Source: Glandiceps talaboti | Lineage: Eukaryota > Hemichordata > Enteropneusta > Spengelidae | Length of the DNA: 64,000 nt | NCBI RefSeq assembly: GCF_964340395.1 | Contig: NC_135570.1 | Location: forward strand, 8,367,322-8,431,321 | Direction of reading: 5' to 3' | Part shown: positions 49,434-59,829 of the stretch, in pieces | Layout: every line of letters starts with the position of its first letter | How positions within the stretch are numbered: the first letter of the stretch is position 1 | Translations under genes and position numbers: made by a program | Notes under the pieces: generated by a model | The model's input: the letters and a program-made list of their open reading frames with translations, nothing else | Told to the model about the DNA's origin: nothing | Databases searched by the model: none

Positions 49434-51466
49434 CTGCCGAAGAAAAGAGAAGGAAAGTGTTAATGTTGCATTGCCTGCAACGTCAGAACTCATTGGGATT
49501 AACCAATAGAATTAAGAATGCAGGGGCTATGAGCAATATTTTTTGAAAAACGGACAAATTATTTCGGCGATAGAAAATGTCTTTTAAAGGATCTGGCAAA
49601 AGTATAAATCAGTAGTTAACGATTAACAGATGTTATTTTGAGATTACTTATTATTTGTAATTCTGGTAGACCATGAGACTTTTCAATCAAGTGCATATCG
49701 CATTCGTAGCCAGCCTGTGGGAACAATTGCAAACTACAGTGCCTCTCCCCGGGCCTGAAAAAAAAATCAGATTTCTGGATAAAATTAAACGGTTATATGA
49801 AGTCATTATTATTTGATTGCCTTTTCCAAGTAACCAATTTAAAATGCAGTGGATAGTAAAATATTACAGTCGTTTATTTTGTATACAAGTTGAACAGTGA
49901 ACAGTGTTACAAGTAGAAATAGATTCATATTATTGTAACTGGAAATCCCTACATCAACAATAATATACAAAATGTTTTTGTTGTCCGCCGCATGAGCATC
50001 AGAATATTCAATGGTCGTGAAATGAATAGTACCTCGTGTATCATTTCCATGTTATTTTTGCACAGTAAGTGCTACGTACGCAGCTTATGTTTGCTATATC
50101 CACATTGTTTTATTTACAATACTTTAACAGGTTTTGGGTAATTTTTTATTAGTTTCCATAATGAAGCTGTGTATTTCGGACGAGTCTTACAAACAGAGCA
50201 CATGTGATTGAAGCTTTGTTTCACTTATTTCTAGTTATTTGTCATGTTGTTACCAAATATGACAATGAGAATGTGCTGATGGGACTTTCCTAACCATCTA
50301 TGTTCGTATTTTTGCAATACACATCATTTGGCTGTTGTTATGTGCATGGTCTTGTTGCTAGATACATATATGTCATTTTTTATGTTTATTCACTTGCACA
50401 TTAATCCCTGTTGTTATCTTTGCAATAGACACCATCAGTTGTCTGTTGCTATGGACGTGGTCGTGTTACTGGGAATATTTGCATACAGTTTTGAATGTTT
50501 ATTCTCTTGCCTATTAATCCCTGTTGTTATGTTTATATTATACAACCTCAAATGGCTGTTGCTATGGTCATGGTCTTGTTGCGATGCATATTTGCATACA
50601 TTTTATGAATCTTTATTCACTTGCCTACCCATCCCTGTTGTTGTCTGTGATATAAAGCATAATTTGACTGTTGCTAAGGGCGTGGTCATGATTGCTAGGC
50701 CAGTTATGTCTAAATGTTTTGAACACTATTTGCAGAATAACTCCTCCAGAAACACCCCCACCAAATTTCAGTTCCATTCACCATGTAGTTTTTGAGATAT
50801 AAGTTTTTGACCAAAATTGACATTTTCAGACCTAATTTGCATATCGCTAATGGTTGTGAATACAGCTTCATCAACACATACCAAGATACACCCCATTAAA
50901 TTTCAGCCCAATTTGCTGGGTAGTTTTGGAATTACAGATTTTTCACCAAAAAGACACATTTTAGACCAAATTTGCATATCACTAATGGGATAATAACAAT
51001 TCTTAATCTAAACACCACTAAGTTCCCATCAAATTTCAACCCAATCTACTGAATTATTTTAGCATTATAGATTTTTGACCAAAAACACATGTTTTGCCCT
51101 AATTTGCATATCATTGATTGAATCGTCATGTCGTGAACAATTCTTAATATAAACACCCTGAAGAACGTTCCAACCAAATTTTCGTCCAATCTGCTAATCG
51201 CTTTGGAATTAAACATTGTTGACCAAACAAGATACATGTAAATACCGCTAAGAATGTTCCAGCCAGATTTCAGACCAATCTGTCAAGTGGTTTTGGAGTT
51301 TTTTGACCAAAAATCACATTCTTTGACCCAAATCACACATCGGTGGTAAGATCATTTTGATATGAACAATTTCTCAACTAGACACCCAAGGTTAATATAC
51401 CCACCTAATATTATGGCAATCGGTCTAGCGGTTTTTTTGACTGTACGTTGTTTACACACACAGACT

Positions 51467-51504
<38 letters not shown>

Positions 51505-51988
51505 GACATTTTGCCTTGCCTATAGCACTAATGAACCTTACCAGTTTAGTTGTGCTAGAAACTAAAAAAGATCCCCTTCAAGTAGTGAAAATTCATATCT
51601 GTTGGTAAACCATGTGAACTTTTGTTGCACAGACAAAATTCAAAATCATAATTTTGTATATGGAACACCAGTTGGTTTTGATAGCAACTGTTCAGTATTG
51701 TTCATGTAAAGGTATGATTATTGTTATGTACTATTTACTTGCTGTGATAATTGACAATTTGTTCATCTATTAGGTTGATGCCATGCTTTCAAGTACCCGT
51801 TTGCTAATGGAAAATGTGTGACTTGGTGGGAGTGTTGTGATGGGTTCAACGACTGTGCAGATAACTCTGAAGAAGCCGATTGTGGTAAGTTTAAAACGGA
51901 ACATTAGTGATTGTTTAGAAAGCCAAGTTTCTTTTATGAAATACAGGGTTGGGCAGGGACTACACCCAATAGAGAAATATGAGGAAAG

Positions 51989-52060
<72 letters not shown>

Positions 52061-53394
52061 TTTAGCCATGCGTACAGTACTACCATCTAAAATAAAAAAA
52101 TCAGAAAAAAAATAAAATGCAAATTCAAAAATGTTCTTTTTGGCCTACCCGGTTTTACATACCATATGGCCACATATAAGTGACCACGTAGATGAGGATT
52201 TGCTATTTAAGAAATATCGAGAAAAATGTGGAAGGCATTGTATAATTGTGCATGCCATACGTTTATAACCATGGCATATTGAGCTGTACCATGCCACGTG
52301 AATACATGTGTATTTACTCAAGGATGAATAGCAGAGTACAATCTACTATGAATGTATGTGAAATGTAGGGCAGTCTTATAAGGAATATCTATAAATTGAC
52401 ATATTTGTAAATTGTTGAATGTATGCCAGATTTGTTAAACACTTTGTAGGACCATTTACATGCAGAAATGGGTATATTCTGATGAGGAACGTCGACCAAG
52501 GCAGATCGAAAGTCATGCTTTAAAAAAAACTTTGAACTGCTTATACGTTTTAACCTATATTATACGTAAATGTCTTCCTTTAGCACAATGGCGTCCATGT
52601 TTATCCAAAATCTGGTTGTTCATATATAGACCCTCCATTTACTACAGGGTGTATGGGCTATGTGGACTTTTCAAACTCCATGATAGTGTACATTATCAAT
52701 AGTACGTGATTCCATCGCTACATAAACTTAATTTGGTCAGTAATTATAAATGCGTGTATTTTATACATACCTCTGTGTATATAGAAGCGGCTGTTGAAAG
52801 TGCCGCACTCACTAGACTTAGTAACACTGCCCGTAAGACTAGGGACATCGAGGTATCCGTTTCTGAGTGTGCAGATGAAGAGTTCGAGACTTCAGCTAAA
52901 CTAATCCCTACGATTAGAAGAAGGAGCGCCGCCCATCGTTGTGGTGGTACATCCCTTTTAAAGACGACACGGTAGACGACTGCTGTCATCAGCACACGAG
53001 ATTGTATGAGAACGTTCCAAAGTGGTGGAGGCGCGAAATGTAGAGCGTACAGAAACAGGTTGTTGTTCATACCGTAGATAAATGAAGGAATAGCAAATCT
53101 CCAGGATAACTTCATTGTACTAACACCCCCTTGGTGTGCTAGTAGTATGAAGGATATCACAAGTTTGACCAGCTCTATGAAGACTACAATTGTCGTTAAC
53201 GATATTGGATACTGGCCGTTGTTGTATTCCTTGGTCCCATATGTCACCACTTGTTTGGATACCTCAAATATAATAAATGCGGCACATATCAATAGATTTA
53301 GGGTTGTTTTATTCACTCGCTGTGGTGTTTCAGAAATTTCTTTGTCAAGGGTTGTCAATTGGCCGCCATTTTCACTTTTAACAAATGACGTCAT
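48951..53394 (-). CDS. SLC35A-type nucleotide-sugar transporter, 2-exon model
   Basis: Join (minus) 53394-52771 and 49433-48951; 368 aa; one phase-0 intron of 3.3 kb. Seen: a cytosolic N-tail, then about ten hydrophobic segments; YGMNNNLFLYAL (107-118), PPPLWNVLIQSRVLMTAVVY (122-141), a junction AASIYTE/YLFKNDRRSFFEQQ, VQLYFFGAV, GGAGGLLVAAIIKNIDNIAK and a terminal helix with SSVLYE. Known: these match the nucleotide-sugar transporter fold of the SLC35A family (CMP-sialate, UDP-Gal, UDP-GlcNAc carriers), which antiport a nucleotide-sugar for the nucleoside monophosphate across the Golgi membrane. Length is typical. The subfamily and substrate cannot be fixed by eye; A1/A2/A3-like or A4/A5-like remain open. 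The start is the first ATG in an upstream-open frame, so an extended N-terminus is possible. Confidence 0.88.
49440..50320. other. SLC35A intron, nothing recognised
   Basis: AT-rich intron sequence with no features recognised. Confidence 0.45.
50325..51505. repeat. two adjacent tandem arrays ending in (CAGA)n
   Basis: The first array (50325-50700) has about three 110-bp units: TGGCTGTTGCTATGG..TGGTC, TTGTTGC, TTGCATA, TTTATTCACTTGCC, ATCCCTGTTGTT. The second (50750-51440) has about six units of roughly 100 bp: ACACCCCACCAAATTTCAG, CCAATCTGCT, GTTTTTGACCAAAAA, CACATTTT, CCTAATTTGCATATCACTAA. It ends in (CAGA)n (51468-51504). The layout mirrors the array at 36415-37121. It lies within the transporter intron. 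Confidence 0.9.
51774..51884 (+). pseudogene. orphan LDL-receptor class A exon, damaged
   Basis: 111 nt between CATCTATTAG and a consensus donor G/GTAAGT, consistent with the symmetric phase 1-1 exons typical of LDLa modules. Plus-strand reading from 51779: CHAFKYPFANGKCVTWWECC then DGFNDCADNSEEADC, matching C..F...NGKC....CDG..DC.D.S.E..C including the acidic calcium-binding residues. Defects: the codon just before the first Cys is TGA when the predicted acceptor is used, the second conserved Cys is Phe (TTT for TGT would restore the pattern), and an extra Cys precedes CDG. No neighbouring exon is recognised. It lies antisense inside the SLC35A-type intron, so it is probably a stranded exon of a mosaic protein. 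Confidence 0.6.
51990..52056. repeat. (CA)n microsatellite
   Basis: About 33 CA units. Confidence 0.98.
52060..52765. other. SLC35A intron, nothing recognised
   Basis: The plus frame at 52460-52702 has no recognisable domain. Nothing else seen. Confidence 0.4.
52771..53394 (-). CDS. SLC35A-type transporter exon 1 (N-terminal half)
   Basis: 208 codons from the ATG at 53392-53394 to a donor GAG/GTATGT. A polar N-tail of about 30 residues precedes LLICAAFIIFEVSKQVVTYG. NNGQYPISLTTIVVFIELVK, the NNNLF block and the second Pro-rich PPPLW motif follow. NSS at 181 is a possible N-glycosylation site in a loop. The frame stays open upstream through a CT-rich microsatellite, so an unseen 5' exon joined near 53440-53465 is possible. 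Confidence 0.9.
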
Positions 53395-53466
53395 GTTTGT
53401 ATCTTGCGGTGTTGAACTCTGTCTTCTGAAGAATTCCTTTCCCAAGGTACTAGAATGTCCTGCCTG

Positions 53467-53651
<185 letters not shown>

Positions 53652-53659
53652 ATTGGTAT

Positions 53660-55790
53660 CAGAATGATAATACCTTTCGATACAGATCAAGTATATATTC
53701 AGTGCAAGTATATTCAGTGTATTCACAGTCAGTACATCTGAACGCATCGTCAGTATATCAGGTGTGACTTGAACCACATCAAATACTTTCATTCAAACAT
53801 ATTATTCTCAGAGTGTCGAATAGTTCTGCCAAACAACAAATCTTACAATTTTCAAACAAGACATAAATGATCTTCAAAACTGCAATGAATTTTCAGTTTA
53901 AACTCAGTTAAAGGGTCCTATGCTAGACGAAATCATAGAAACATTGGTACATTATTGCCCGTTATGCGGAAGGATAGAAGACGTTATATGCACGTAATCA
54001 CGTGAGTCTCAGGATGGATTCTTAGAAAGTGTTTCTTTTCTTGTACTGTACTATTTGGACCATTACGAAACATCGGATATTGAGCAAGGTAGTGAACACA
54101 CATTGCCTGAGCACGCGGAAAAACAGTTAACTAGAAAACAACAGAGTTTTGTTACTGAAGTAGGCCAAACAACATTGTACAATCGAGGGCTATCGTTATA
54201 TAACAACCGCCTTTGCGGAGTACTGTGATAGACACAACAGAAACTACACAAAGTTTTGCATAGAGTGTCACTGTGCCGATCGTCACGCGAAAATGTCGAA
54301 CTCACACACTACACTGCACTGAACCGATCCCAGATCACTATTGTAGTCTGGTTGTAGACACTACATCGTTCAAACAAACTGAAGCCTACACAGGTTAATA
54401 TGTACTAATTCGACGTTGATAAGGGTACCCGTGTAAGAGTTGTAGTATTTACTGTTTTGTCCATTGTCGAAGAGTGTAACTTGAAAGTTGCAAATACAGA
54501 CCAAAATTATATTTAAGTCGTCGATGCTACTTTAAAAATTCGGTAACATCTTAATGAGGGAGGTAATGTGATCATAAGTTACTGCACTGTCTATGATGTT
54601 CCGTTGTCAATCGCGTGGTTATGAAATTATATAACCGCATTATCGCCGCCGCGGGGAAACCCCATCGGACTGGAAGGTATACATCATACAATGACGGTTA
54701 CTAGAAAGAGAGAATATGTTAGCAAATTGTGCCCTTTGTGTTCAATCTTCACGGCAGAATTATTCATTGATGTTTTCCTAAACTGCTAGAAATGACGTCA
54801 CCAAAATTGCAATGAAAATTAGTAAATGGAATTTCGTCACGGGGTTAAGTTTTAGTTTATATTTACCTTTATAGCGGACAAACATTACTAAAGTGTTTTT
54901 TGGTGTCAAATAAGAAAATTGGGCTGCTGAATCCGAAAGCTTATGAACAAGTCTGAAATTTTATCCAGGTTTGAAGTTCAGACTACATTAGTTATCAAAT
55001 GGCCTGGATAGGTAGGTCTACACACCATCACTATACACTATACGTCGACGCTATTACTACATTAATGAATCAGATCAGGTCAAATCGACCAAATCGTGTT
55101 TTGAGTACGTCTGCCCTACCTCAGTGTCAATCTTGTCCAGTCATCATTGCATACGTATATCCATGGAACAAATAAACGAATCGAACGTGAGTACATTTCT
55201 GCATTGAACGTAAACACTCATATTGATCAGTAGAACTCATTGGACACCCAATAAGACCCTGTGTGTACAGTTTTCAATCGCCATGTCATCTGTTGCTGTC
55301 AACATATGGAAATCAACATTGTCAATATTGTCAGTGTTACGTTTCTTGTTACATGTCAGTGTTATGTCACCACTCGGTGGATGCCATCACGTCGCTATGG
55401 TCGACTTGAAATCACCGTAACTTCAAGGACAAGGAATGCATATATTGTCTGCTTGGGGGTCCGAAACAAGGCCGACTGTGGAACCCCGGGTTGTTGAAAC
55501 GTTAACATTGTTATGTTTACAATGCACTTTGTGCCATCATTTAATCTCTAATTATATCCATATTTTCTGATAAACAAGCCAATACTGTGATCTTTTCCTG
55601 TTGAGGGGCATATATAGCGCAACACAAGTTTGAGGGCCAGGAATAAATAACATGTTTGCCAATGTAATTATTAACATTTGAGGAATGCTAATATAAACGC
55701 GTTTACATTAACATGGAAACTTGGCATTCAGCGTTGATGGCGCGCTAATACTACATTTGTAATGGGTCAGTCATTATTTTTGGGGTCTGA
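53660..55790. other. flank of the transporter gene, nothing certain
   Basis: The likely promoter or 5' exon region of the transporter (minus strand) is here but cannot be placed. A CpG-rich patch (CGCCGCCGCGGGG) near 54645-54660 is a candidate. Plus frames at 55223-55497 are protein-like in composition but unidentified. Confidence 0.35.
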
Positions 55791-55793
55791 TGG

Positions 55794-55842
55794 TGTGGTA
55801 ACGATAGACCCTCCACCCAGGGTGGAGGGTCTATGTGGTAAC
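55794..55842. mobile_element. 29-bp perfect palindrome between 9-bp direct repeats
   Basis: TAGACCCTCCACCC, then A, then GGGTGGAGGGTCTA (55805-55833) form a perfect hairpin. TGTGGTAAC occurs on both sides (55794-55802 and 55834-55842), with GA between the left repeat and the palindrome. It looks like a very short palindromic insertion with a target duplication. Confidence 0.5.
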
Positions 55843-56170
55843 CAAGACTCTCATTCCAACTTAGTTGACTTATGATAGTTTCAATCACACTCTGCGTTGT
55901 TTTGACAAAAATAATTTCGATTTGAATGTCACAGTGACGTCCAAGTTGAAGTTCAAACCAGGCCAATTACAAAAGCAGCTAGAACTGGTAATATTGTTGT
56001 TGTTGCTGCTGCTATGCTTACATTTGTTCTAAAATTGTTTTGACACGTCCTTCTTTGTGTTCATGTTTTGTTAGTTTTCCTAGTTTTATTGAACTCCGGC
56101 TAGGAGTCGAGGTCGACGGTAAACCGAGACTGGCACCACTCCCATGGTTCAAACGTACACATGACAACGG

Positions 56171-56401
56171 CTACTGTTTGTAGACAGCAACTGTATGTGA
56201 TTTATTCAACGTTACCGTTGAGTTGTTTTTAAAGCAATGGGCAATGACCTGTGTGATATTACATTGTTTCCTTAGCCTGAAAAACACATCATCCAAGTTG
56301 TTTACTACCATGCCGTCGTTCACAATAACCGGACCCAAAGTCTTATCGGTAGGTTGGTGAAGAGAGGAGTTAATCACATTCCATTTATACCACCGTGACA
56401 T
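56171..56401 (-). CDS. unidentified frame, 76 codons
   Basis: ATG at 56399-56401 to TAG. The sequence is protein-like (MSRWYKWNVI, FRLRKQCNITQVIAHCF) with NIT and NST sites. There is no domain I recognise. It lies 35 bp downstream of another unidentified minus frame (56437-56640) in a different phase. It could be a decayed exon or chance. Confidence 0.2.
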   Translation of the reverse strand: MSRWYKWNVINSSLHQPTDKTLGPVIVNDGMVVNNLDDVFFRLRKQCNITQVIAHCFKNNSTVTLNKSHTVAVYKQ

Positions 56402-56436
56402 ATCTACATATTACCATTGTTTGGTCTGACGGCCTC

Positions 56437-56661
56437 TCACCAAAACAGGTTAGCCCTTTCATCTTGCACCTCACATATATGATCTGGTCCGGCGACGTTA
56501 TAGAAATGCAAGAACTTGTTTGTGACCGACCGACCAGCAAAAGCTAAAATGCAAGCATATGGAGTGTACGTAAATTGTACAACATATCCGGAATATTCAG
56601 CATGACAGTTGACTTCGAAGTTCAACGGATGCGGCATAACCCCACAGGTTTCGTCCCTGGG
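56437..56661 (-). CDS. unidentified exon-like frame
   Basis: Open from about 56661 to TGA at 56437, with an acceptor-like ACGAAACCCAG before GGACGAAACC and a donor-like GAG/GTGCAAG inside. It reads DETCGVMPHPLNFEVNCHAE then YSGYVVQFTYTPYACILAFA and GRSVTNKFLHFYNVAG, with four or five Cys and many aromatic residues. The segment NKFLHFYNVAGPDHICE weakly resembles SRFLYMFYILGFTSDIIQKE of the frame at 59394-59805, so the two may be related. Function unknown. Confidence 0.25.
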   Translation of the reverse strand, partial: PRDETCGVMPHPLNFEVNCHAEYSGYVVQFTYTPYACILAFAGRSVTNKFLHFYNVAGPDHICEVQDERANLFW

Positions 56662-56664
56662 TTT

Positions 56665-58025
56665 CGTATGCTACGTCTCACCTCATATAATTTAGAAATG
56701 CACTATTTTAATAGGTACATGTATCCGTGAAATCGTCTGACAACATACTGTCTTCAATTTCATTGATTTGCGGAAGACGTAGAACAATTTGACGCAGACA
56801 AGTTCGTCTGTAAGTTAAATACTTGTGTAATTTCACCAGCTTTTGGCTGATATAAATGTCGGCCAGCTATTCACAAATCCGACACAATCGGCGGATATAT
56901 ACATTCTACGTATGTCATGTTGTAGCGTGCTGTCATGGATCATATACCGAGTTATTCATTGAAAGAATGGATCGGATGATCGGTAGCAAACACGTGCACG
57001 CTAGGGCCGACTGTGTCAAAGACATACCCGTAGACTTGACTGTGGCGTAAATCTCATCAGCCTATAGAAGTCACGGTGACGAGTTCGCCGGAGTTCACAA
57101 ACAATAGGAAGTGAAGTATTGATGGTGAGTTGTCAAAAAATCACGTTCAGCGAACGTCTACAGTGGCATATGGTGACCTGTCTACTGGTAAACAGATGAC
57201 GTGACCTCTGGAAATTGTTTATTCCATATCTGCATACAAAGAGTAACCTGATGACCCCGTATATATGTAGATATTGTACACATTGGTGTTTACCGTAAAC
57301 CGTCACTGAAGTGTGATACACGTCGGCTACATATACGATGTCATCATTCACATACATCATTTATACATGTACACTTCAACTTTCAAGTAACAGTTTGAAG
57401 CACATATCCCTCGAAAACCTACTCAAAAATAAATCGCAGAAAACAATAATTGTTCTAGAAGAAAAGAAAAAAAACATGATGTAAAAAATAATTGCAAAAT
57501 AAAATCAAAGCTACAGTTATTGCAGCTAAATCCCAAAATCTCCGCTACCACCCTCCTTCGCCTACATTGGGTCTAGATCTCCCTCTATCGTGTCCTCGTT
57601 GGGACACTCCGTCGTGGTTAACTTCATGGGAACACGCGGTACCTGAACTCTATCTGCCGTGATCTGGTATGACGTAAAAACCTGACGTCCACGCTCCAAA
57701 CTTGTGATGTCCTTATCTTATCTTGTCCATGCAATTTGTCGAACACATGCTCACGAGTTACTGTACTACACTACGAAGTTAGGAGAAGATATGGTCCTCT
57801 AGCTAGTACCTTCATCACCGGCTACGATGGCCAGGCTACAGTGATGCAGAGGTCTACGGTAATCGTACAATACTGCACGACCATGCACAATTATGTCTCT
57901 GGATTTGTGGGCTGCATCGCGGAATACACATTCAAATGTTGATATGATGTAGATAGAGGCATGTTAGTATCATGGACATGGAAGTATCACCATCAGTGAT
58001 ACACTTCCATGATATAGGGAAGTTT
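56665..58025. other. unidentified short frames on both strands
   Basis: Less AT-rich than most of the window. Plus frames at 56856-57050 and 57736-57942 (the latter with HYEVRRRYGPLASTFITGY) are protein-like but match nothing I know and lack clear splice borders. A small hairpin is at 57978-58012 (CATGGAAGT.ATCAC with GTGAT.ACTTCCATG). Confidence 0.3.
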
Positions 58026-58033
58026 GCTCGTTG

Positions 58034-58142
58034 CACAGGCACTCGAAGCAATCTGTATGATTTGGGGGAAAAATGTATATGAATATACATTTCACTGTAC
58101 ATTTTTTTATAAAAATCATACACATTGATTCGAGTGCCTGTG
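58034..58142. mobile_element. 109-bp MITE with 8-bp target duplication
   Basis: Inverted ends CACAGGCACTCGAAGCAATC / inverse CACAGGCACTCGAATCAATG, arms of about 30 bp with few mismatches. They are flanked exactly by GCTCGTTG on both sides (58026-58033 and 58143-58150). An 8-bp duplication fits the hAT superfamily. No coding capacity. The near-perfect arms suggest a fairly recent insertion. Confidence 0.85.
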
Positions 58143-58159
58143 GCTCGTTGCATACTGTT

Positions 58160-58840
58160 ACAATTTGTACGACTCATGATAAGCAATATTCCGAGGCTGT
58201 TCCTCTGGTTGGGGCAGCCTGTAAAACTTCAAAAAGAGCCTCGAACACAAGGAATACATCACACCTGATAATCACCATGCATACAATGTCCTCTTACCGG
58301 CTAAGTTTGACACATCATGGCTATGCTTGACAGTAACTCTTCTAAGCAGGATTCAAGTCTCCCCTGTGTGAAAATATAGTAAATGTACTAGCCCTGGTCA
58401 TGTCATCGGATATTAATTGTTTTCCAAGTCCTCCATTGCCAAGATCCAAAGGTGAGCTTTGGATCATTCCATTCTACAGCAGGGTGTCCCACCATTATCA
58501 TAATGTGTGACTTCGTTCGCTCATAAACAACTTGTCGAGTCTATCATTTTCCTAGCAACGGACTGATGTTAAGAGAATGGCCGTAACATTACACACACAG
58601 ATTCACACAGAGTAGTCACCGCCAGAGTCACCGCGATTCCACTTTAATACCACCCCTTTTCTTGACACATCGCTAATAACTTGTTTTTCGTAAATGGATT
58701 TGCCCAATTCAACAGTATGATCTCTGGCCACAGAATGTCGAATCACAACCATCAACAACTTTGTCTATCTCGTTATATATGAGCCATTGTTTTGGGTTAT
58801 TGAATCCTCTAACTGATCACGTGATCAGTGCATGTCACAA
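58160..58840. other. intergenic, nothing certain
   Basis: The plus frame at 58073-58330 starts in the MITE and is not credible. A 16-bp perfect palindrome CTGATCACGTGATCAG lies at 58814-58829. Confidence 0.4.
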
Positions 58841-58848
58841 TGTTTGTG

Positions 58849-59313
58849 CACAGGGGCAGCGAGCATGTAATTGATTGATCACTCGGTTGATTTATTGATT
58901 GATTGATTATTTGGTTGAATGATTAATCGATTGAATGATCATTTTTTGTGGTGCAATATAACTTATTTTGTGTGTGATATTGATCAATTCACTCATTGAG
59001 TTTTAAAACTATTTCTTTTTCTTTCCCTGGTTACTTCGCTCTAAGCTATATTTCAGACCACTAAAAGTCTGAGGTTGTATGTAATTCTCTCTTTTCTTGA
59101 CTATATAAAGACGCCTTGTCCATTCTTCTCTCTCTTATCTAAATTAAAACACTCCTAAGCTTATAATTGGTCCTTACTAGTTTATGCATGGTCGAATGTT
59201 TGTCCAGTATGATAATCTCCCAGCAGATGAGAGATAAAGCAAACTGTTAATGTAAGTGATCTCTCGCCCATTATAAGATCATTCAATCGATCAATCATTC
59301 AACCAAATAATAG

Positions 59314-59351
<38 letters not shown>

Positions 59352-59373
59352 TACATGCTCACTGCCCCCTGTG
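58849..59373. mobile_element. 525-bp MITE with about 90-bp inverted repeats
   Basis: Left CACAGGGGCAGCGAGCATGT AATTGATTGAT...ATTTGGTTGAATGATT.ATCGA pairs with right inverse CACAGGGGGCAGTGAGCATG TAATTGATTG... . GTTTGTG flanks both ends (58842-58848 and 59374-59380), a 7-8-bp target duplication. Both arms hold a (TGAT)n tract of unequal length. The end motif CACAGG is shared with the MITE at 58034. It sits directly beside the exon-like frame at 59394. Confidence 0.8.
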
Positions 59374-59393
59374 GTTTGTGTAGTGTCATGTAC

Positions 59394-59805
59394 CTCCTTC
59401 TGAATGATATCTGAGGTGAAGCCCAGGATGTAGAACATGTACAAGAAGCGTGATGAACCATTGTATTGGTGTGTAACTGCATACAATGGTTCATCACGCT
59501 CACAACTGCAACTACAACTCTTATCTGGACGTACTCTTGTGTTGTGCTTGAGCCCGGTGGGTGAGCTGTCAAAATTCAGCTGGCCCACGGTTGCGAGAAC
59601 ATAATATTTCTTACTCCCTGTCTTGGGATATGAACCAGTGTCGGAATATCTCGAGTACTTGCCATTTGAAACAATGTCACGGTGATTGAGTAAAATAACT
59701 GCAAACTCAAAACTATTCTTAGACTCTGACTGACGCCGAATTCCCGGTATCTGTCCCGTTTTTTTCCGGACGATAAGAGAGTGAGGTCGATCACCAACTG
59801 TAAAA
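59394..59805 (-). CDS. unidentified exon, about 137 codons
   Basis: The minus frame is open from about 59825 to 59343 with no internal ATG until late, so it would need splicing. The acceptor is TGTCAGCAG before TTTTACAGTTGG, and the donor GAG/GTACAT is at 59393-59388. It reads ...FTVGDRPHSLIVRKKTGQIP, ESKNSFEFAVILLNHRDIVS, NGKYSRYSDTGSYPKTGSKK, YYVLATVGQLNFDSS, KSCSCSCERDEPLYAV, SRFLYMFYILGFTSDIIQKE. Composition is protein-like with a CSCSC cluster. I recognise no family. Oddly, 20 bp of it (59447-59466) recur perfectly inverted at 59481-59500. A MITE abuts the donor side. Confidence 0.4.
59447..59500. repeat. perfect 20-bp inverted repeat, 14-nt loop
   Basis: AGCGTGATGAACCATTGTAT and its exact reverse complement flank TGGTGTGTAACTGC. 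It would form a stable hairpin in DNA or RNA of either strand. It lies inside the exon-like frame 59394-59805. Confidence 0.97.
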
Positions 59806-59829
59806 CTGCTGACATTGTCATTTAGTTAA

